From Planctomycetota bacterium (GTDB taxonomy: Bacteria > Planctomycetota > Phycisphaerae > Sedimentisphaerales > Anaerohalosphaeraceae), in the NCBI GenBank assembly GCA_030637065.1, contig DAOVVQ010000067.1, positions 1 through 15,156 of the forward strand: 15,156 nucleotides of DNA, written 5' to 3'. Below, piece by piece: positions 1-6,669 of the stretch (position 1 is its first letter; every line of letters starts with the position of its first letter). The notes below the pieces were generated by a model, which was not told the origin of the DNA, did no database searches, and saw nothing but the letters and a program-made list of their open reading frames with translations. Position numbers and translations under genes: made by a program.

Positions 1-1
1 C

Positions 2-1222
2 CAGTCGACGGAGATCGTTCGGCTCGAAGAGCGGCGGCGTTATGAAAAGCGATCGAAGATGGTTGCAAAGACGCTGGATTTTATCGCGCGTAATAAGGAT
101 CAGGAGGGTATGCGCAAGACGGCTCGCGGCAGAAAGAAACGCCTCGAGAGGCTTCTGAATGATGAGCCGGATTATTTAGCCCGGCCAACGGACCAGCGGA
201 CGGTGAAATTTGCCTTTGGCCGCGGGTCCGGCGTAAGCGAATTGGTACTTCGATGCGAGGGGGTGGGCAAGTCTTTTGGGCCCCTTGTGCTGTTCGAGAA
301 TATGAGTTTCGACGTCCTGTCGGGCGAGAGATGGGGCATTACCGGGCCCAACGGGACGGGTAAGAGTACGCTGATCAATATGGCTTTAGGGCGGATCGAG
401 GCGACCAGCGGCACTATAAAGATGGGCCGGAACGTTTCGGTTGGCTATCTTGACCAGCACGGTAAAGAGCTTGACGTCACGAATACGGTTTTGCAGGAGG
501 CGTGGTCTGTTCGGCGGGACCTTACCAGTGAGGCGATCCGGGACCGGCTTGGGGCGTTTCTTTTCAGTGGCGAGGATGTTTTTAAGCAGGTCGGCGATTT
601 AAGCGGCGGCCAGCAAAATCGCCTGATGCTGTGTAAACTGGTGCTCGGCGAGCCTGACGTTCTTGTGTTAGATGAGCCTACGAACCACCTGGATATCGCC
701 AGCCGGGAGATGCTGGAAGAGGCCCTGACGGGGTACAAGGGGACTATTATCGCCGTTAGTCACGACCGGTTCTTTCTGGATAAGGTCGCAGACCGGCTTT
801 TGGTTATTGGTACCGATGAGGTTGGGCGGCGGCGGCTGGGGCGCTTTCAAGTCATACTGGCTGGCGGTGAGGCTGGTGGCGCGTACTCGCGTTACAACGA
901 GCTGATTAAGGAGCGGATAGCCCAGCGGGAAAAGGCGGCTGAGAAGGATCGCAAAAAGAAAGTAAGGCGCAGCAGGGATGCGGGGCCAAAATCGCCACGG
1001 GCTGTGCCGCACGAATTAAAGAAATTTAACAAGTACAGCCTGGAAGAGATCGAGGAGATGATCATTGCAGTTGAGGGCGATATCGAGGAGATGCAGGAAG
1101 ATTTCGGCCAGGAAAAAGTGTACCAAAACCCCGAGTTATTGATGGAGCTCCAGAGCGATTTTGACCAGAAGAAACACGAATTAGACCTGCTTTACCGGGC
1201 TTATGAGTTGCGAGAGGGGTAG
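2..1222 (+). CDS. ABC-F family ATPase, C-terminal part (5' end outside window)
   Basis: The reading frame is open from the first bases of the window, so the true start and the first ATPase domain lie upstream; the ATG at 59 is internal. Visible are the basic inter-domain linker (to about base 230) and the second nucleotide-binding domain: Walker A GPNGTGKST (344-370), signature LSGGQ (599-613), Walker B VLVLDEP followed by TNHLD (659-691), and the switch histidine in SHDRFF (from 758). A Lys/Arg-rich stretch and a predicted coiled coil (EEIEEMIIAVEGDIEEM) form the C-terminus. There are no membrane segments. ABC-F proteins are soluble twin-ATPase proteins that bind the ribosomal E site and act in translation (EttA/Uup type) or antibiotic protection. 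Which subfamily this is cannot be decided without the first half. It points toward the putative origin and is not obviously in an operon with dnaN, since 460 bases separate them. Confidence 0.93.
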   Translation, partial: QSTEIVRLEERRRYEKRSKMVAKTLDFIARNKDQEGMRKTARGRKKRLERLLNDEPDYLARPTDQRTVKFAFGRGSGVSELVLRCEGVGKSFGPLVLFENMSFDVLSGERWGITGPNGTGKSTLINMALGRIEATSGTIKMGRNVSVGYLDQHGKELDVTNTVLQEAWSVRRDLTSEAIRDRLGAFLFSGEDVFKQVGDLSGGQQNRLMLCKLVLGEPDVLVLDEPTNHLDIASREMLEEALTGYKGTIIAVSHDRFFLDKVADRLLVIGTDEVGRRRLGRFQVILAGGEAGGAYSRYNELIKERIAQREKAAEKDRKKKVRRSRDAGPKSPRAVPHELKKFNKYSLEEIEEMIIAVEGDIEEMQEDFGQEKVYQNPELLMELQSDFDQKKHELDLLYRAYELREG

Positions 1223-1250
1223 GTTCAGGGGCCAAAAACCAGGTTCGAGT

Positions 1251-1353
1251 TGTTAGTAAAGCTGTGGATAAGCTGTAAGTAACGCTGTTGGAAGTGTTAA
1301 CAAAACCGGCAGAGTTCGGGAACCTGGGAGAAGGGGGCGGAGATGTTAGCAAA
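1251..1353 (+). repeat. three TGTTARYAAA decamers (iteron-like)
   Basis: TGTTAGTAAA (1251-1260), TGTTAACAAA (1295-1304) and TGTTAGCAAA (1344-1353) lie in the same orientation at 44- and 49-base steps, around and between the two DnaA boxes. A weaker relative, TGTTAGAAAA, occurs at 1545-1554. They may bind an origin factor or low-affinity DnaA, but no protein is known to me for this motif. Confidence 0.5.
1261..1276. repeat. left arm of 16-bp inverted repeat with DnaA box
   Basis: GCTGTGGATAAGCTGT is an exact reverse complement of 1381-1396. It contains the DnaA box TTATCCACA on the minus strand (1263-1271). The arms are 104 bases apart, too far for a simple terminator hairpin, which fits paired protein-binding sites better. 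Confidence 0.8.
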
Positions 1354-1380
1354 GATGGGCAGTTGGCAACAGGACTTATA

Positions 1381-1396
1381 ACAGCTTATCCACAGC
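1381..1396. repeat. right arm of 16-bp inverted repeat with DnaA box
   Basis: ACAGCTTATCCACAGC carries the plus-strand DnaA box TTATCCACA (1386-1394) and mirrors 1261-1276 without mismatch. The identity extends beyond the 9-bp box itself, so both flanks are shared as well. Confidence 0.8.
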
Positions 1397-1479
1397 GGCT
1401 TTGGGGGCAAAATGGCGCGTAAGTTGGGGCCGGATAAGGGGTTACGCCGCCGACCCCGAAAAGAAGTAACATACTAACG

Positions 1480-1528
1480 GTGCATATTACTAATAATAAT
1501 ATTTTTCTTTTACTATATAGTAACAAAA
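1480..1528. other. AT-rich block, candidate duplex-unwinding element
   Basis: This stretch is almost all A and T, in contrast to the GC-rich surroundings. It includes TAATAATAA (1491-1499), similar to the TAR-type triplets of DnaA-trio elements, and a perfect 14-bp palindrome TTACTATATAGTAA at 1510-1523. It lies about 90 bases from the nearest perfect DnaA box, farther than in the described DnaA-trio arrangement. Confidence 0.4.
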
Positions 1529-1583
1529 GCAGGCGGGGCCATTGTGTTAGAAAAAAATATTGTTGTAGAGTAGCCGAAAATGC

Positions 1584-1612
1584 TTTCCAAGGGGCTGTTT
1601 TTAGGGTAGATT
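1584..1612 (+). promoter_or_regulatory. possible sigma70-type promoter for dnaN
   Basis: TTTCCA (1584-1589), a 17-base spacer and TAGATT (1607-1612) give 4 of 6 matches in each box, about 70 bases before the dnaN start. It is weak and supported by position only. Confidence 0.25.
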
Positions 1613-1682
1613 ATGCGTTTGTAGAAAACTGTCAGGGAATGTAGAAAAAGAAAATGGAGATTTCAAAGACCCGAGGTTAGTT

Positions 1683-2786
1683 ATGAAGGTAAAGTTCAAT
1701 AAGGCTGCTATGCAGGAGGCGCTCGGTTTGGTGTCGAGTATTGTGCCGAGCCGGACCCCTAAACCGATCTTGCAATGTTTGCGGATGTCTGCCAAGGGGG
1801 ACAGCATTACGCTTTCCGCCACGGACGCGGAGGTTGGGATAAGTTTTTGTGTGCGGCAGGTCGAGATCGACCGCGAAGGCGATGTTGTCATTCCAGCCGA
1901 GAAGATCGCTTCGATCGTTCGCGAGAGCCTCGATGAGGTGATCGAGTTGGAGGCCTCGGAGTCGGCTGTGCATATCCGCGGCACCGACAGCCACTTTACG
2001 ATCTACGGCCATGACCCGAGTCAATACCCGGCGGTCCCCGGCTTTGACCATGAGGGCGGCTTTCAACTCAATCTCGCCAGGCTTCAGCAGGGTATCGAGC
2101 TTTGCGTTTTTGCCGCTGCCCGCGAGAGTACGCGTTATGCCCTTAACGGGATCTTGTGGGAGGTTGCCGGTAAGAAACTTACGTTAGTTGCTACCGATGG
2201 ACGGCGTCTGGCCAAGAGTGTTGTCAATCTTGACAAGGCCATCGAGGGCGATCTGCCGGAGGGCAGGATCATAGTGCCGTCTAAGACGATGAATCTGCTC
2301 GACAAGATCGTCGGCGACGAATCCTCGACTGTTGGCGTTCATTTTATCGATAATCAGGTTGTCCTTTCCTGCGAGAATGCGGTTATCAGCTCTAACCTGG
2401 TGGAAGGCAATTTCCCCAAGTACGAGGATATCATTCCGCGGGATTACGACAAGAAGGTGGTTTTGTCTGTGGAAGGCGCGCTCAGCGCCGTCAAGCGTGC
2501 CGCGCTTCTTGCCAATGAGGACAGTAAGGGGATCAAGATGAGCCTTAGTAAGGGCCGGCTGGTCGTATCGAGCCGGGCCCCCGAAACCGGCGATGCGCAG
2601 ATCGATATGTCGGTCGATTATGACGGCGGTGATATCGAGATCGGTTTTAATCCCCAGTTTTTCATAGATGTCCTGCGGGTTCTCAAGGTGAGTGATTTTG
2701 AACTGCATTTAGGCGAATCCGACAGGCCCGGAATGATAAAGAGCGGCAGCGGTTTCCTTTATATCGTAATGCCTGTGAACCTTTAA
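1683..2786 (+). CDS. dnaN: DNA polymerase III beta subunit (sliding clamp)
   Basis: The 367-residue product has the normal length for the family, made of three clamp folds (about 1-122, 125-245, 247-367). Two protomers form the ring that holds polymerase III and other clients on DNA. Family marks include the opening segment through PSRTPKPILQCL, the middle-domain stretch FAAARESTRYALNGI followed by ATDGRRLA, and the C-terminal MPVNL, which corresponds to the MPMRL-type end that shapes the client pocket. The ATG at 1683 is preceded by GAGG (1673-1676) at a good distance. The gene lies immediately downstream of the putative origin and 16 bases before dciA, so dnaN-dciA-gyrB is probably one transcript. 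Nothing looks truncated. Confidence 0.97.
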   Translation: MKVKFNKAAMQEALGLVSSIVPSRTPKPILQCLRMSAKGDSITLSATDAEVGISFCVRQVEIDREGDVVIPAEKIASIVRESLDEVIELEASESAVHIRGTDSHFTIYGHDPSQYPAVPGFDHEGGFQLNLARLQQGIELCVFAAARESTRYALNGILWEVAGKKLTLVATDGRRLAKSVVNLDKAIEGDLPEGRIIVPSKTMNLLDKIVGDESSTVGVHFIDNQVVLSCENAVISSNLVEGNFPKYEDIIPRDYDKKVVLSVEGALSAVKRAALLANEDSKGIKMSLSKGRLVVSSRAPETGDAQIDMSVDYDGGDIEIGFNPQFFIDVLRVLKVSDFELHLGESDRPGMIKSGSGFLYIVMPVNL

Positions 2787-2802
2787 GGGCCGGATATCGA
2801 AA

Positions 2803-3147
2803 ATGGACGAAGATACGGATTTAAGAGGCGCAACTTCGTGGCAGTGGCGTCGCCGCGAGACTTCTGAGCGATTAGGGGCTGGGCTGGAGACCTATCTGGA
2901 TAGCAAGCTTACGGAGTTCAGGAAGAATGCCGCGGTGGTCGATGTCTGGCGGCAGGTTTTGCCGAGTCGATTTTATGAACATTGTCATCTTTCGGGTATC
3001 TCCAGAGGCGTGTTGCGGCTGGAGGTCGAACCGGGGCCTTATATGCATGAATTGGGGCTTTTGAGCGAGGAACTTTTAGGACATTTGCAAAGAGAGTGTC
3101 CGCGTGCGGGCCTGAAGAAAATAGTTCTTCGGCCCAGGAGGTTATAG
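2803..3147 (+). CDS. dciA: DUF721/DciA-like replicative helicase-loading factor
   Basis: The 114-residue basic protein matches the DUF721 pattern: a lead-in helix, then VVDVWRQVLPSRFYEH with the family tryptophan (Trp49), the strand SRGVLRLEVEPGPYMHEL, and a helix LLSEELLGHL ending in KKIVLRPRRL, about residues 30-112. DUF721 proteins include DciA, the ancestral bacterial factor that binds and helps load DnaB where DnaC/DnaI are absent. The gene sits between dnaN and gyrB, where other bacteria often have recF-DUF721-gyrB; recF is missing here. The start at 2803 has only a weak ribosome site, so translation may depend on coupling to dnaN. Its last codons (PRRL) contain the AGGAGG that may serve gyrB. 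The family call is fairly firm; the DciA role is inferred from family and position. Confidence 0.85.
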   Translation: MDEDTDLRGATSWQWRRRETSERLGAGLETYLDSKLTEFRKNAAVVDVWRQVLPSRFYEHCHLSGISRGVLRLEVEPGPYMHELGLLSEELLGHLQRECPRAGLKKIVLRPRRL

Positions 3148-5597
3148 GGATAGCCAATACAACCAAGAAGTCTGATCATACTTACGATGCGAGCAGCATC
3201 AAGATACTGGAGGGCCTCGAGGCGGTTCGCAAGCGGCCTGATATGTATATCGGCAATCGCCAGGAAGGCGGCCTGCACCATCTTGTTTACGAGGTGCTGG
3301 ATAACTCGATCGACGAGGCGCTCGCGGGACGTTGCGATCTTATAACGGTTCGCATCAATCTTGACGGCAGTTGTTCCGTGGAGGATAACGGTGAGGGAAT
3401 CCCCGTCGGGATACACAAAGAGGCGGGCAAGAGCGCCCTGGAAGTGGTCCTTACGACGCTTCATGCCGGCGGCAAATTCGACGACAAGGCCTATAAGGTC
3501 TCCGGCGGTCTTCACGGCGTCGGTGTCAGTGTCGTTAACGCACTCAGTGAGTGGCTGGAAGCGGACGTCTATCGTGATGGCAAGCATTATCATTTCGAAT
3601 GCGCTTACGGCGAGGCCAAAGGGTCCGTAGAGGTCATCGGCAACACAACCAAGCGTGGGACGAAGATCACGTTTCTGCCGGACGAGGAGATATTCGATAA
3701 GGTAGAGTTTAAGCACGATACGTTAGTTAAGCGGATTCGCGAGTTGGCGTATCTTAACGCCGGCGTGAACATTATTTTTCAGGACGACCAGCTTAAGAAG
3801 AAAGATATTTTTCATTATGCCGACGGGCTAAAGGCCTTTGTGCAGTATCTTAACGAGGGCAAGACGGCGCTTTCGGAGGTGATCTGCTTTTCGAAGGAGG
3901 ACGAAGAGTCCGGGATGGCGTGCGATATTGCCATTCAATACAACGACAGTTATGCCGAAAATGTGCTGGCGTTTGCCAATAACATTCGCAATATCGACGG
4001 CGGCACGCATCTTTCCGGTTTTCGCACGGCTCTGACGCGGACGATGAACGCTTATGCCCGCAACGCCAATATGCTCAAGGGCGGCACGACGACGACGGGC
4101 GAGGACCTTCGCGAGGGTTTGACCGCGGTGATCTCGGTTAAGGTTTCGGACCCTCACTTCGAGGCACAGACGAAAGTCCGCCTCAGTAATCCGGAGGTCG
4201 GCAGTTTTGTCGAGACGATGCTCAATGAGCAGCTCGGTATTTTCCTGGAAGAAAATCCCGCGATCGCCAAGCGTGTTTTGAGCAAGGCGATCCAGGCGGC
4301 TGCGGCGCGCGAGGCGGCGAGGAAGGCCCGCGAGCTTACGCGGCGAAAGGGCGCTTTAAGCGGCGCCAATCTTCCCGGCAAGCTCTGGGATTGTTCGAGT
4401 AAGGATACGGTTAATACGGAGATATTCATCGTTGAGGGCGACTCGGCGGGCGGCTCGGCCAAGGGCGGCAGGGACAGGAAGCTCCAGGCGATATTGCCTT
4501 TGAAGGGAAAGATACTCAACGTTGAGAAGGCCCGTGTCGAGCGTATGTTGGGTCACGAAGAAATTCGTACGATCATAAGCGCGTTGGGTACTGGCATCGG
4601 GATCGATGATTTCAATATTGAAAAGTGCAGGTACGGCAAGATCGTTCTGATGACCGATGCCGATATTGACGGGGCTCATATACGGACGCTTCTTTTGACG
4701 TTTTTCTTTAGGCAGATGCTCGATCTTATCGTGCAGGGAAAGATATTTATCGCCCAGCCGCCGCTTTATGAGTTGAAGATGAAGGGCAAGAAAAAGTCCG
4801 AGTATGTGCTCAATGAGCCACAGATGCGAAAGCGTATGGAGGCCCGGGGCCTGGAAGGGACGGTTCTTTATGTACGCGACGGAGATGACGGGCCGGCTGA
4901 GATCGAGGGCAGCAAGCTGGCTTTGTTGGTGAAGCTGTTAAATGATGTCGAGCGGACAATAGGGGTTCTTGATCGGCGCGGGATCGTGTTCGGGTCGTTT
5001 GTCAAGAATTACTACGACGGTCAGCGGCTGCCGACTTTTCATATTCGGGTCGAGGGCGAGAGCGAGTTTTTCTATGACAAGGCCGCTTATGAGAAGCGAT
5101 TAGCGGATTTCGACGGCCAGGTTGAAGATGGTCACCCCGGAGGTAACGGCTCGAAGGTCGTTGCCGAGGAGCTCCACGAGGTCGTCCGTTTAAATGAGGT
5201 CGACAAGCGAATCCGGGCTGATTTCGGATTTGATATGCGGGACTTTTTGCTCAAGGCAGCCAAGGCGGTGTCGGGAGAGGCCCTGCCGACGAAATTCGAG
5301 ATAACCTGCGGCGATCAGAGGCACCAGGTGGCGTCTTTGGGTGGTATTTGTCCGGCTATTCGTGAGATCGGCGGCCAGGGCATCCAGGTTAAGCGGTTCA
5401 AGGGTTTGGGCGAGATGAACTCGGATCAGCTTTGGGATACGACGATGAATCCTGAAAAGCGGACGCTGCTCCAGGTCAAGCTCGAGGACGCCGTCGAGGC
5501 GAGCCGGCTTTTCAGCATCCTGATGGGCGACGATGTTGAGAAACGCAGGAACTTTATCCGCGAGCATGCCCTTGAGGTCCAGAATCTGGACGTTTGA
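3096..5597 (+). CDS. gyrB: DNA gyrase subunit B
   Basis: GyrB is the ATPase half of gyrase, which introduces negative supercoils together with GyrA. From the GTG at 3096 the product is 833 residues. GHKL ATPase motifs are EVLDNSIDEALAG (about 66-78), DNGEGIP (97-103) and GGLHGVGVSVVNAL (137-150), with TTTTGEDLREG at 331-341. The TOPRIM domain has EGDSAGGSAK (447-456), QAILPLKGKILNVEKAR (464-480) and DADIDGAHIR (521-530). RFKGLGEMN (767-775) and the end VQNLDV are gyrase-typical. About 165 residues (roughly 575-740) between TOPRIM and tail are the insertion also found in E. coli GyrB. The start is uncertain: GTG 3096 overlaps dciA by 52 bases with no good ribosome site, while AGGAGG at 3136-3141 points to an in-frame ATA at 3150, giving 815 residues. 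No other ATG/GTG/TTG lies between them. Confidence 0.96.
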   Translation: MSACGPEENSSSAQEVIGIANTTKKSDHTYDASSIKILEGLEAVRKRPDMYIGNRQEGGLHHLVYEVLDNSIDEALAGRCDLITVRINLDGSCSVEDNGEGIPVGIHKEAGKSALEVVLTTLHAGGKFDDKAYKVSGGLHGVGVSVVNALSEWLEADVYRDGKHYHFECAYGEAKGSVEVIGNTTKRGTKITFLPDEEIFDKVEFKHDTLVKRIRELAYLNAGVNIIFQDDQLKKKDIFHYADGLKAFVQYLNEGKTALSEVICFSKEDEESGMACDIAIQYNDSYAENVLAFANNIRNIDGGTHLSGFRTALTRTMNAYARNANMLKGGTTTTGEDLREGLTAVISVKVSDPHFEAQTKVRLSNPEVGSFVETMLNEQLGIFLEENPAIAKRVLSKAIQAAAAREAARKARELTRRKGALSGANLPGKLWDCSSKDTVNTEIFIVEGDSAGGSAKGGRDRKLQAILPLKGKILNVEKARVERMLGHEEIRTIISALGTGIGIDDFNIEKCRYGKIVLMTDADIDGAHIRTLLLTFFFRQMLDLIVQGKIFIAQPPLYELKMKGKKKSEYVLNEPQMRKRMEARGLEGTVLYVRDGDDGPAEIEGSKLALLVKLLNDVERTIGVLDRRGIVFGSFVKNYYDGQRLPTFHIRVEGESEFFYDKAAYEKRLADFDGQVEDGHPGGNGSKVVAEELHEVVRLNEVDKRIRADFGFDMRDFLLKAAKAVSGEALPTKFEITCGDQRHQVASLGGICPAIREIGGQGIQVKRFKGLGEMNSDQLWDTTMNPEKRTLLQVKLEDAVEASRLFSILMGDDVEKRRNFIREHALEVQNLDV
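3136..3152 (+). promoter_or_regulatory. strong Shine-Dalgarno before an in-frame ATA in gyrB
   Basis: AGGAGG (3136-3141) is followed after 8 bases by ATA (3150-3152) in the gyrB frame. Initiation there would give M-ANTTKKSDHTYDASS, a usual distance to the conserved YDASSIK segment. The site overlaps the end of dciA, so coupling between the two genes is likely. AUA initiation is rare, and the alternative is GTG at 3096. Confidence 0.45.
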
Positions 5598-5638
5598 GGG
5601 TGTTGGCGGTTTAGTCGTATTTTTGCGATATTTTTCGC

Positions 5639-5667
5639 TTGATATCGTCCGGCGGGGTGTGGAGAAT
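5639..5667 (+). promoter_or_regulatory. possible sigma70-type promoter for the TPR lipoprotein gene
   Basis: TTGATA (5639-5644), a 17-base spacer and GAGAAT (5662-5667) lie in the 131-base gap after gyrB. This is a reasonable -35 with a moderate -10; support is by sequence match only. Confidence 0.35.
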
Positions 5668-5728
5668 GTGTTAGGAACCGAAAACGTAATTTTTGGCGGT
5701 ATTTCCGGCGCTCTGAAGGGAGGCTAAA

Positions 5729-6412
5729 ATGGCGAACACGATAAGGATAGCGGTTATTTTGGTATTGGCATTGCTGGCGGTTGGGTGTGGCCCGTCGGGC
5801 AGGCAGAAGATCAGTGAGATTCCCCTGACCGACAGCGAGCAGCACAAGGGCGAACTGCTGGCACGGATCGAGAAGGATTACGGCGATGCCGAGTCGCATT
5901 ACCGGCTGGGCAGGATATACCATGCCGACGGTCTGTGGCACAAGGCGGAGTCCGAGTTTCATGTTGCGCTGGGTTTTGATCCGGTTCACTGGCCGTCCGA
6001 GGCGGCGATCGTGCGGACGCTTCAGGACGCCGGCGATAAGTCGCGGTCGCGGCTTGCCGCTGAGCAGGCGATGAACCGGGCGGGTTTTTCAGCGGCCTCC
6101 TCGCTGCTCCTGGGTAAGGGGTTCCAAAGGGAACTGATGGACGATTATGCGGTGGCGTGCTACCGGCAGGCGCTGGACCTGGCTCCGAATTCAGCGGCTC
6201 TGAACAAGCAGGTCGGTTATTACTACCTCAGCAAGGGTAAGAGGGACTTGGCGGAGGAGTTCCTTCGCCGCAGCTTCCAGATCGATCCATATCAACCCGA
6301 GGTAGCCGGTGAATTGGGGCGATTAGGGGTAGTAGTCAAGATCCCACGAAAGACCACCAGGACGAACACCAAAAAATTAGATAAACTGCTCGAAGAGCCA
6401 AAGAAAAAATAA
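5729..6412 (+). CDS. TPR-repeat lipoprotein of unknown function
   Basis: The 227-residue product begins with a lipoprotein signal: MANTIRIAV, a hydrophobic core and LLAVGC, with Cys20 the likely lipidated residue. Ala at the -3 position is slightly off the usual Leu. The mature part contains tetratricopeptide-like helix pairs at about 53-86 (ESHYRLGRIYHADGLWHKAE), 122-153 (YAVACYRQALDLAPNS) and 156-187 (QVGYYYLSKGKRDLAEEFL), each ending in the DP or AP turn typical of TPRs. The C-terminus is very Lys-rich. The ATG at 5729 has a clear GGGAGG (5718-5723) five bases upstream. TPR lipoproteins usually act as scaffolds at a membrane, for example in secretion or envelope assembly, but nothing here says which. 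It stands between gyrB and ftsK with gaps on both sides, probably as its own transcription unit. Confidence 0.85.
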   Translation: MANTIRIAVILVLALLAVGCGPSGRQKISEIPLTDSEQHKGELLARIEKDYGDAESHYRLGRIYHADGLWHKAESEFHVALGFDPVHWPSEAAIVRTLQDAGDKSRSRLAAEQAMNRAGFSAASSLLLGKGFQRELMDDYAVACYRQALDLAPNSAALNKQVGYYYLSKGKRDLAEEFLRRSFQIDPYQPEVAGELGRLGVVVKIPRKTTRTNTKKLDKLLEEPKKK

Positions 6413-6436
6413 CCGGGGGCTGATGGGGCGACCAAA

Positions 6437-6460
6437 CATGTTTGTGCAAGCACAAGCATG
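6437..6460. repeat. 24-bp imperfect palindrome after the TPR gene
   Basis: CATGTTTGTGC (6437-6447), AA, and GCACAAGCATG (6450-6460) pair over 11 positions with one G-U. There is no T run after it, so it does not look like an intrinsic terminator; a protein-binding site or an mRNA 3' hairpin is possible. The rest of the gap 6413-6669 shows only G-rich runs (6536-6563) and no gene. Confidence 0.45.
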
Positions 6461-6669
6461 GCACCGGTAGCACTGATATGTTGTGTGTCTCAGCGGGTGA
6501 TGAGGGGCCTGAGGCGGTGGCCGTGACAGGTTAGTGGGGGTATTGGGGGCAGAGGTTCGGGGGTTATTACTACAGAAAACAAGGGGTACTTGCCGATAGG
6601 AGAGGGTGCGCGGTTTTTGGAAATCGGGCCTGGTAGTACTGTTAAGGCGTTTTTTGAGGTAAGCGGGCA

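Larger units (their letters stand above)
1223..1682. other. oriC: candidate chromosomal replication origin (oriC)
   Basis: This 460-base stretch has no plausible gene and lies directly upstream of dnaN-dciA-gyrB. It contains two perfect matches to the DnaA box consensus TTATNCACA, on opposite strands (1263-1271 minus, 1386-1394 plus), each inside one arm of a perfect 16-bp inverted repeat. It also holds three TGTTARYAAA decamers (1251, 1295, 1344) and an AT-rich block (about 1480-1528) that could be the unwinding element, with TAA triplets at 1491-1499. Origins next to dnaN/gyrB are well known in bacteria; the assignment here is inference from motifs and context. dnaA itself is not in the window. 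Confidence 0.65.

Noticed and set aside
5533..5727. 64-codon frame spanning the end of gyrB and the following gap
   Set aside because: It begins inside gyrB, has no recognisable family and would end just before the lipoprotein start; the gap looks regulatory.
6514..6563. G-rich runs that might form a quadruplex before ftsK
   Set aside because: Only three close G5 runs; the fourth run is 18 bases away, so a stable fold is doubtful.
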